Of a stretch of 16,285 bases of DNA, positions 6,479 to 12,442 are shown piece by piece. A program made the position numbers and the translations under genes. The stretch is from Bdellovibrio sp. Its GTDB lineage: Bacteria; Bdellovibrionota; Bdellovibrionia; Bdellovibrionales; Bdellovibrionaceae. The stretch spans positions 1-16,285 of the forward strand of contig PSRN01000146.1 of NCBI GenBank assembly GCA_003176075.1, in the 5' to 3' direction. The first letter of the stretch is position 1. Each line of letters opens with the position of its first letter. Below the pieces are notes generated by a model. That model saw only the letters and a list, made by a program, of their open reading frames with translations, was not told the DNA's origin and made no database searches.

Positions 6479-7333
6479 CTAACTCTCATTTGTTTCAGGT
6501 ACTTTGACAAAAACCGCGTCGCTGGCGGCAAAGGCCGTATACTGAAATCCCGCGAACTGGGGTTCGCCGGATTTCGGCACGTGATAAGCCATGAGCAGCT
6601 TGCCGGTCGTGAAAAACCGCGGATTCAAAAAATTCAGGTGGAGAAGCCCTTTGGCGGGTTCCACGGTTCCGGAAAAATAATAGAACCCCACCAATGGACC
6701 ACCGTCGATTTTTTCGTCGCCAGAAAAACTCCCCACCAGAGCGCCCGTCGGCAGCACCGTGACAATGAGGCTTCCTGAGGTGGTGCCAATCTTGCCATGG
6801 TAAGTTCCGGCGATTTGCTGAGCCGCCAGTCGGCCGGGAGCGCTTCCCCGCTCAATGTCGCCAGCCACTTTTTCGCGACGACCGCGAAAGTGATAGGGGG
6901 ACGAAACCACGGGATCGATCAAAGTGCCGGTGATGTCTCCTGTTCGTTGATTCAGAGTGAAATCAAAGTAAGAGATCAAAATGGGGTGTTCGCTGGACAT
7001 CGGTTTCGCAGATCCTGAAATATGAAGCGCGTCCGGCCCGACTTCGGCATGAAAAACGGTTTGAATGACGGCGCCCACGGCCTTTGACGAAAACGTGACC
7101 GTTAAACCGAATTGTTGGCCGGAGCTCGCAATGGTGAGGCGATCGAGAAGACGGACGCGTTCGGGGTTACAGCGAAGGTTGCGCTTTCCGCAGCTCACTT
7201 CAATTTGATACATGCCTTCGAAGTCCGAATCCAAATCAACGGCCTTTGATAGGCTGGAAAAAAATAGAACAAACGAGATAAACGTAACGGCGAAAGTCGT
7301 GCGGGTCGCATCGTTGGTTTGAATCGTCCCCAT
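6479..7333 (-). CDS. Secreted protein of unknown function
   Basis: 284 residues from the ATG at 7333, which has GGGGG six bases upstream; a GTG at 7363 would add ten residues but its purine run is too close. The signal peptide spans ~10-32 (hydrophobic FAVTFISFVLFFSS, cleavage near SKA). The mature part looks beta-rich with two related halves: each has a TGxxxGxx- or GxLxGSF-type strand turn (TGDITGTL; TGALVGSFSGDE), as in lipocalin-like or other small beta-barrel exported proteins. That resemblance is structural intuition, not a family match. Two Cys (in SCGKRNLRC) near the mature N-terminus may form a disulfide. The upstream gap is the hairpin-rich region, so it may have its own promoter there. 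Confidence 0.75.
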   Translation of the reverse strand: MGTIQTNDATRTTFAVTFISFVLFFSSLSKAVDLDSDFEGMYQIEVSCGKRNLRCNPERVRLLDRLTIASSGQQFGLTVTFSSKAVGAVIQTVFHAEVGPDALHISGSAKPMSSEHPILISYFDFTLNQRTGDITGTLIDPVVSSPYHFRGRREKVAGDIERGSAPGRLAAQQIAGTYHGKIGTTSGSLIVTVLPTGALVGSFSGDEKIDGGPLVGFYYFSGTVEPAKGLLHLNFLNPRFFTTGKLLMAYHVPKSGEPQFAGFQYTAFAASDAVFVKVPETNES

Positions 7334-7494
7334 TATGGCCCCCGTTGGCGCGCTTTCAAACACCCTCTAACTAAGCTGGTGCCTTTCCAAGATCCGCCGC
7401 CTAAGGCGGCTCCGTCGGCGCCTACTCAGGGCGTATCGTCATTTTGACTGACAAGATGAGGACAGGCCCTAGGGTATTCTGCCGCTGCCCATTT

Positions 7495-7527
7495 AAGACT
7501 GGCAAATCAAGACTGGCAAATCAAGAC
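7495..7527. repeat. 14-bp direct repeat, two copies plus a partial third
   Basis: AAGACTGGCAAATC at 7495-7508 is repeated exactly at 7509-7522 and followed by AAGAC. It lies in non-coding DNA. Function unknown; it could be slippage-derived or a pair of protein-binding half-sites. Confidence 0.85.
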
Positions 7528-7565
7528 GGGGCTTGTGGCTCGATCGTTCGCCAGTCACTCAAGTC

Positions 7566-7625
7566 GGTGCTTCGGCACCTCCGCAAATTTGATCCGTGCC
7601 CGACGAAGGTCGAGACGGCACGGTC
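7566..7625. other. Pair of strong RNA-type hairpins
   Basis: The first is GGTGC-TTCG-GCACC (7566-7579), a 5-bp stem closed by a stable UUCG tetraloop if read on the plus strand. The second (7591-7625) pairs CCGTGCC with GGCACGG, gains two more pairs across a bulged T, and has an inner CGAC-GAAG-GTCG stem with a 3' AGAC bulge. They could belong to a small RNA or an untranslated element. No known RNA family was recognised and no promoter was identified. Confidence 0.4.
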
Positions 7626-7659
7626 AAAATCGTGATCGAAATCGTGAGGCGGCCTGAAC

Positions 7660-8283
7660 TCAAAAGCTTCCGTTGACCGCCACCTCGAAGCCAGAAACCA
7701 TCAGCTTGTACGTGCTGCCTTGGGTGGTCGCCGTCTCGGTGCTCTGCCCGTAGGTCAGGTCGGCGCTGATCCTCTGAGTGACTTGAAATCCCGCACCCAG
7801 TTGATAGCCGAGTCCAGGTTCAAATTTATCGTTGATAGGTCCGCGCACCATCTTGGTGAGGTTCAATCCGCTCTTCAAATACACAGTCTTGTTGATTCCA
7901 TAAGTTGCGTTGCCATCGATGCGAATAAATTGAAAAGTGGTGCTTTGAATGTTGGACTGAAGAAAGCTGGCGTTGGCCAAGTAACCGATATCCCGAATCG
8001 GAAGCTTGGCGTAACCGATGCCGATGCCCAGGGAACTGTCAGCGGTCTCCCGGCCGCCTGAGTTTCCCTTGGCTTTTTGTCTCCCCGAAATATCCAGATT
8101 CATTTCCCAGGTGGGAATCACCAGCGAGGCCCTGAGGCCTTCGGTCAAATTCTCCGTCGTTACCTGCGCAGCCCGAGTCGTCGATACGCTGCTCGCCGGG
8201 CGTGGTGCCGCCTGGGCGCTCGCCATACTGAAGGAAGCCATACTGTAGGAAACCAAAATTGACATTGTGTTTCGCAGGTTCAT
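7660..8283 (-). CDS. Small outer-membrane beta-barrel protein
   Basis: 207 residues. AAAAGGAT sits at good distance before the ATG at 8283, supporting this start over Met7. The signal peptide spans ~1-26 with probable cleavage after AQA. The mature part shows alternating polar/apolar strands with aromatic-rich ends (IGIGYAKL, FQFIRIDGNATYGI, LGYQLGAGFQV, ISADLTYGQ) and terminates in VAVNGSF with a C-terminal Phe, the usual Bam-recognition feature of outer-membrane barrels. Length suggests about eight strands, as in OmpX/OmpW-like or other opacity-type porins. The ligand is unknown. A good upstream promoter and gaps on both sides suggest a monocistronic unit. Confidence 0.75.
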   Translation of the reverse strand: MNLRNTMSILVSYSMASFSMASAQAAPRPASSVSTTRAAQVTTENLTEGLRASLVIPTWEMNLDISGRQKAKGNSGGRETADSSLGIGIGYAKLPIRDIGYLANASFLQSNIQSTTFQFIRIDGNATYGINKTVYLKSGLNLTKMVRGPINDKFEPGLGYQLGAGFQVTQRISADLTYGQSTETATTQGSTYKLMVSGFEVAVNGSF

Positions 8284-8306
8284 CGAAGATCCTTTTCGTT
8301 GAATGG

Positions 8307-8335
8307 TTGATAATTGGAAAACACTATCGGGACAA
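8307..8335 (-). promoter_or_regulatory. Candidate promoter for the small barrel gene
   Basis: On the minus strand TTGTCC (8330-8335) and TATCAA (8307-8312) are separated by 17 bases, each with about four of six consensus matches. Transcription would begin about 15-20 bases before the start codon, leaving room for the Shine-Dalgarno. Confidence 0.4.
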
Positions 8336-8348
8336 ATTCCAGTTGTCC
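8330..8348. promoter_or_regulatory. Perfect inverted repeat overlapping the -35 of the barrel gene
   Basis: GGACAA-ATTCCAG-TTGTCC, 6-7-6 with perfect arms. One arm is the proposed -35 of the downstream gene, so it could be an operator. It also lies ~22 bases beyond the kinase stop, so it may act as a weak transcript end, but there is no T-run. Confidence 0.35.
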
Positions 8349-8370
8349 ACTAACTTAGGGGTTTCGCGCA

Positions 8371-10785
8371 TCAGGCCCTTGCCGAGCTCCGGTTTTCCAG
8401 TCTTGAATGGATGAGAACGTTCTTAATGATCTGGAAAGTCTGTTCCGGCTCACAAGGTTTCGGAATTCTCCCCGCGAAGCCGGCCTCGTCGATTTTCTTC
8501 AGGTCATCCAGTCGTTCGTGGCCAGTCACGGCGATAACAGGCACATTGATCTTTTCATTTTGCACATGTCGGAGCAAATCAAAGCCCGTTTCTCCAGGCA
8601 TTTCAATGTCTGACAAGATCAACTGGGGCCAGAGTGGATACGCGAGTCTCATCTTCGCTTCGTGAACGGAACCGGCGCTAAAAACGATCGCTCCCATCCT
8701 TCGCAGGAGGGTTTTCATCAGGGCCTGAAGGTCCTCGGAATCGTCCACCAGCATGATACGTAGGCCGTTGAGTTCAGGATGGGTCAGGCTGAGGTGGGGA
8801 GGCCTGGCCGCCACCGAAGATTTCGGATCTTCCTTGGCCCTTGGAATGGTGAAAAAAAACGTCGATCCCTGGCCGACGATGCTCTCTGCCCAGATCTTTC
8901 CGCCATGGGACTCCACGATCCCTTTGGCGATAAACAGGCCAAGGCCGCTCCCCATGTTGCTTGCGGATGGAAGCTGCCAATACTGATCAAATACTCTTTG
9001 TAACTGGTCAGCCGGAATACCCGGACCATTATCCCTCACGGAAATCAGCACCGCGCCCACCGCTCCAACCGCGTCCTGATTCGCATTTTCGGCTTTTATT
9101 TCGATGAAACCCCCGCAGGGCGCGAATTTGATGGCGTTGCCAACAATATTGGATATGGCGTGGCCGAGCCGATTGGTGTCACACAAAACAGGTCCCAGGT
9201 CGTCTGGCACATCTAAAGTCAACACCTGCCCGCGGGCCTGAGCCTGGAGTTTCAGGGGTTCCAGGGTTGTCTCCATCAACGCCGCAAGCGGATGGCTGGA
9301 AGGATCGACCGAGAAAGTTCCTTTCTGCAGCCGGGAAAGATCAACCAAATCAGAGATGAGGATCTGCATTTGAGTCGCCGAACGATCGATCCGTCCGCAA
9401 AACTCCTGAATTTCAGCGGCGGTCAAACTCTCGGCACGCGCCATAAGATGGGTTGAAAGGCGAATCGCCGCCACCGGATTCTTAAGGTCGTGCGTGGTCA
9501 TCGCAAGAATATCTTCCCTGGCACGAACCGCCTTTTGGATTTCGTTGTAGAGTCGCGCGTTCTCAATGGACATCGCTATGCGTGCCGCCACGGCCTCTAA
9601 AAACACGGCATCGGTGCTCGCAAACTGCCGGTCAGATTCGTCAATCATAAAGCTGACCATGCCGACAATTTGCCCCTGATACCGCATGGGGACCCATACA
9701 AAGGATTTGATTCCGTAAGTCGTCAATACGATTTTCATGTCGGCGTTGGGTTCACCCGCGAAAGGAAAACCTTCCACGCGTTCAATAACGAGCGGATGCC
9801 CCTTCCCGATCACCTGCCGCACTTCATCCTGCAGATTATCCAAGTGCCTCATATCGACGGCGAGACTCTCATACAGCTTTTGTTTCATTGGATTTTGGTG
9901 CACGGCCGTCAGTCCCGTGAGTTTTTCACCCTCCAACATGCGGACGATGCACGAGTCGGCCAAGGCAGGTACCGTGACGCGCGCGATATTCGAGACCGTC
10001 TTTTCAAAATTGATGGTTCCAAACAAGGTCTGGTCGGAGGAAGCCAAAAACTCCAGATGGGTCTCTCGTTTTTGGATCTCAGACATGTCGCGGATAATCG
10101 CGGTCACGAGAGTTCCTTCGGTCGAATTGGAAGAACTCAAGGAAATATCCGCCGGCATTTCACAGCCGTTTCGGTTCACTTTGATGTTGAGGTGGGTTCT
10201 GCCATTGAGCCTTTCGAAGGGGTGGGCGCGGTATTTCGTTGGCAAAAGAATCTCGATATCCTGACCGATCAGGTCTTTCTTTTCAAAGCCAAACCAGTCC
10301 ACGATCCTTTGATTGACCAAGACGATCTTTCCTTGGTCATTGAAGATCACGATTCCGTCCTGGGCTGACTCTAACAAGTTCTCATACTTGGCCTCGGATG
10401 CTTTCAATTTGATTTGATCGGTGATGTCTTCGGCGGAAATCAAAATACCGTCCACCCTCGGCGGAGCCAAGGACCAGGGCCTTGTTTCGCAGTTCAAAAC
10501 TTGGGTGACACCGCTTTTGCGGCGGAATTCTAAGCCCTGGATGCGAATCACTTCACCGTCCAGGGAGCGTTGGTGAAGACTCCTCCATTCTTCCGTATTT
10601 TCAGGGAAAATTTCATAGTGGGAGCATCCAACGAGGTCGCGGTCCGTAAGGTCAAAGTCTCGCTTCCAGCGGGGGCTGGCCGCCAAATATTTCATGTCGC
10701 GGTCGAACATGGCGACTGACCCCATCGTTGTCGCGACGAAGCGCCGAAGTGTGCCGTCCATTTCGAGTGTGACATCATTTGTCAT
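8371..10785 (-). CDS. Soluble hybrid sensor histidine kinase (PAS-PAS-GAF-HisKA-HATPase-REC)
   Basis: 804 residues with no signal peptide or membrane segment, so a cytoplasmic sensor. In order: PAS at ~13-125, second PAS at ~130-240 (AQDGIVIFNDQGKIVLVN), GAF at ~250-415, dimerisation/phosphoacceptor HisKA with H432 (THDLKNPVAA), HATPase with N box (N546, N550), G1 DNGPGIP (585-591) and G2 GSGLGLFIAKG (612-622), then a receiver with acidic D681/D682, phospho-acceptor D726 (SDIEMPG), T754 and K776. All catalytic residues are intact. It should autophosphorylate on H432 and pass phosphate to its own D726; no HPt domain or DNA-binding regulator is present, so the output partner lies elsewhere. The start is the ATG at 10785 with GGGAGGAG 12 bases upstream. 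It appears monocistronic. The signal sensed by the PAS and GAF domains cannot be read from sequence. Confidence 0.95.
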   Translation of the reverse strand: MTNDVTLEMDGTLRRFVATTMGSVAMFDRDMKYLAASPRWKRDFDLTDRDLVGCSHYEIFPENTEEWRSLHQRSLDGEVIRIQGLEFRRKSGVTQVLNCETRPWSLAPPRVDGILISAEDITDQIKLKASEAKYENLLESAQDGIVIFNDQGKIVLVNQRIVDWFGFEKKDLIGQDIEILLPTKYRAHPFERLNGRTHLNIKVNRNGCEMPADISLSSSNSTEGTLVTAIIRDMSEIQKRETHLEFLASSDQTLFGTINFEKTVSNIARVTVPALADSCIVRMLEGEKLTGLTAVHQNPMKQKLYESLAVDMRHLDNLQDEVRQVIGKGHPLVIERVEGFPFAGEPNADMKIVLTTYGIKSFVWVPMRYQGQIVGMVSFMIDESDRQFASTDAVFLEAVAARIAMSIENARLYNEIQKAVRAREDILAMTTHDLKNPVAAIRLSTHLMARAESLTAAEIQEFCGRIDRSATQMQILISDLVDLSRLQKGTFSVDPSSHPLAALMETTLEPLKLQAQARGQVLTLDVPDDLGPVLCDTNRLGHAISNIVGNAIKFAPCGGFIEIKAENANQDAVGAVGAVLISVRDNGPGIPADQLQRVFDQYWQLPSASNMGSGLGLFIAKGIVESHGGKIWAESIVGQGSTFFFTIPRAKEDPKSSVAARPPHLSLTHPELNGLRIMLVDDSEDLQALMKTLLRRMGAIVFSAGSVHEAKMRLAYPLWPQLILSDIEMPGETGFDLLRHVQNEKINVPVIAVTGHERLDDLKKIDEAGFAGRIPKPCEPEQTFQIIKNVLIHSRLENRSSARA

Positions 10786-10854
10786 TTTGTTCGAAGACTC
10801 CTCCCGATTCGAATGCCCTCCTTATAAGGGACTCCCATCAATCCCGAAAGGGGA

Positions 10855-10883
10855 ATTCTAGTTCTTTGAACTATTTTGTTGAA
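10855..10883 (-). promoter_or_regulatory. Candidate promoter for the hybrid kinase
   Basis: On the minus strand TTCAAC (10878-10883) and TAGAAT (10855-10860, five of six matches) are 17 bases apart. A TAGTTC-TTT-GAACTA dyad fills the spacer and -10, so a regulator might bind there. The -35 is weak. Confidence 0.35.
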
Positions 10884-10974
10884 TTTGAGCCGAGAATTTG
10901 CCCCCGCAAGAAGATTTAACAGAGTATCTAAACGGAATTTTTACATTTGGCCTCAGAAACCAAACGTAATGGGG

Positions 10975-11598
10975 TCAAAACAAAAACTTGAATTGCACGG
11001 TATAGAGCTGCTGTCGCTTGAATTGAACGGTATCCGATGGTGGCAATAGCACCATTTCCGCGCCGGCCGCCGTCACTGGCGTCAGCCAATAATGAAAGCC
11101 GGGGATGGCCGAAAAAAAAGTAAAACGAAGATCGGGTGGCATTTGAAAATAAGTGGTGTCAATCTGAGTGGAGTCAAAATTCACCACGTTGTAACGCAAG
11201 CCCAAGTAGGGCTCCCAAGAGCGCAGCTTCGCGCTGATGAGGGTGCCGATCATATAAGACGTGCGGCCGCCGATAAAACTCAAGCCCACTTCCCCGGCCC
11301 ATGAGAACCCCTCACTGGCATTGATGAAAGAGTACTTGGGGATCAGAGTCGCCGTCTCAAGTTCGGTGCGGACGAGAAAATCCAAGTTATCGTTAAGGCC
11401 GTAACCCAATTGAACATTTGGAAAGTACGTGCCTTGATCACGGTTCGGATCGTAATAGATATTTATGTTCGTATCAAAGCTCAGTTTTCCGCTTCCCAGG
11501 CTGCGGGCGGAGGTTCCTTGGCCGAGCGGTGCGGTCATGCAACCCGTTTGAATGAGCAAACCGGCCGAAAGCAAAACGATTCTAAGAAACTTCTTCAT
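10975..11598 (-). CDS. Outer-membrane lipoprotein with beta-barrel-like body
   Basis: 207 residues from the ATG at 11598, chosen over a GTG at 11622 because GAGG precedes it and it opens directly with a signal peptide, MKKFLRIVLLSAGLL. A lipobox-like QTGC places C20 at the mature N-terminus. The mature protein begins with a T-A-x-x-L-G-x-G-like segment (TSARSLGSGKLSF) common at the start of small outer-membrane barrel proteins, continues with alternating strands rich in Tyr/Phe (FPNVQLGYGL, LGLRYNVVNF, FKFLF) and ends in Phe. Lipidation together with a barrel end is unusual; one of the two readings may be wrong. It is the last gene of the mannosidase operon, 28 bases after the preceding stop. 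Function unknown. Confidence 0.7.
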   Translation of the reverse strand: MKKFLRIVLLSAGLLIQTGCMTAPLGQGTSARSLGSGKLSFDTNINIYYDPNRDQGTYFPNVQLGYGLNDNLDFLVRTELETATLIPKYSFINASEGFSWAGEVGLSFIGGRTSYMIGTLISAKLRSWEPYLGLRYNVVNFDSTQIDTTYFQMPPDLRFTFFSAIPGFHYWLTPVTAAGAEMVLLPPSDTVQFKRQQLYTVQFKFLF

Positions 11599-11626
11599 GG
11601 AACACCTCATGGCACAATTCACTTTT

Positions 11627-12442
11627 TCAATCCCAGGTCCAGCTCAGGCTGAGAGCCGGGAGCACGGCATACTGTGAAAGAGTCTTGGATATGTAATCTT
11701 CGGCGGCCGTTTTCGTTTCATTCAAACCGTCGCTGATGGATTCTTGCGTGTTCGGCGACAGGTTCCCGTAGGAAGGAAGGGTTCCGCGCAGAGACGAGGT
11801 GATGATCGGCCGGAGAAGAAAGTTGACACCGATGCCCGCCACCAAAGAGCCCGAACGACTCACCGTCAATTTGCGATAGTAAGAGATATTGATGATGGGC
11901 TCAAGGGCCTGGATATTCATGTTCCCCAGCATGGTGGATTGTCCTGAACTGACGTCGCGGACCAGCGAGTCGGCGCTGACGTCCAAATACAGGAATTGAG
12001 TGGACAGCGCGAGCGAATTTCGGGCTGAAAAGTGATAGGCGAGTTCAGTCTGCATCACAAAAATATTGGCCGAAGGCTGAAAACTCACTTGATAATCTTC
12101 GCTAAATCCCATGTGCGAAGGAACTTGCAGCTCACGCGCGAAGGGTTGGGCGGGGACTCCGCCAAAGCCGATCCCCAGCGAAAAATCCCCGCCGATGGAT
12201 CGCGAAGCCTTGCCGTAAAACATTTGCGGAAAGCCGAAACCAAAATCCCAGTGAGTCTTTCTTTGCTCCTGGACTTGCCCGTTGGCTGACGCTTGTGACA
12301 ATTCGGATAGCTGATTTGCCCTCAGCGCGGGCGGCGGAGCCGCCACGGGAGTCAAGTCCGGCGGGGATCGGGTGGTTTGGGCCCAACCGGAAGCGCAAGA
12401 AACTGAAATGATCGCGATCGAGATACAGCCGAAAGTTCTCAT
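11627..12442 (-). CDS. Predicted outer-membrane beta-barrel protein
   Basis: 271 residues from the ATG at 12442, chosen because AAAGGA lies six bases upstream and the ATG overlaps the TGA of the mannosidase gene (ATGA), a classic coupled arrangement; an ATG at 12457 is less suitable. The signal peptide spans ~1-22 (cleavage near GWA-Q). A Pro/Ala-rich N-terminal stretch is followed by many amphipathic strands (HWDFGFGFPQMFYG, GGDFSLGIGFG, TELAYHFS, LALSTQFLYLDV, SLVAGIGVNFLL) and a final LPALSLSWTWD. About ten to twelve strands seem likely. It could be a surface channel or structural barrel working with the mannosidase, but the sequence shows no substrate site. Confidence 0.72.
   Translation of the reverse strand: MRTFGCISIAIISVSCASGWAQTTRSPPDLTPVAAPPPALRANQLSELSQASANGQVQEQRKTHWDFGFGFPQMFYGKASRSIGGDFSLGIGFGGVPAQPFARELQVPSHMGFSEDYQVSFQPSANIFVMQTELAYHFSARNSLALSTQFLYLDVSADSLVRDVSSGQSTMLGNMNIQALEPIINISYYRKLTVSRSGSLVAGIGVNFLLRPIITSSLRGTLPSYGNLSPNTQESISDGLNETKTAAEDYISKTLSQYAVLPALSLSWTWD

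Larger units (their letters stand above)
7334..7659. other. Gene-free, repeat- and hairpin-rich intergenic region
   Basis: No convincing gene is seen in these 326 bases. A 63-codon plus-strand frame at 7444-7635 has Cys/Arg/Lys-rich content, no good ribosome site and overlaps the repeats and hairpins, so it is not called. The region contains a GCCGCC-TAA-GGCGGC hairpin (7396-7410), a 14-bp direct repeat (7495-7527), two stronger hairpins (7566-7579 and 7591-7625), and a 9-bp direct repeat AAATCGTGA at 7627-7635 and 7639-7647. It lies between two minus-strand genes. None of the hairpins is followed by a clear T-run in either direction. Confidence 0.6.

Noticed and set aside
7495..7527. Direct repeat considered as a CRISPR fragment
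   Set aside because: The units are 14 bp and directly adjacent with no spacers, and no cas gene is present.
7444..7635. 63-codon plus-strand ORF in the hairpin-rich gap
   Set aside because: No good ribosome site; the frame runs across direct repeats and hairpins and has a composition unlike the neighbouring proteins.
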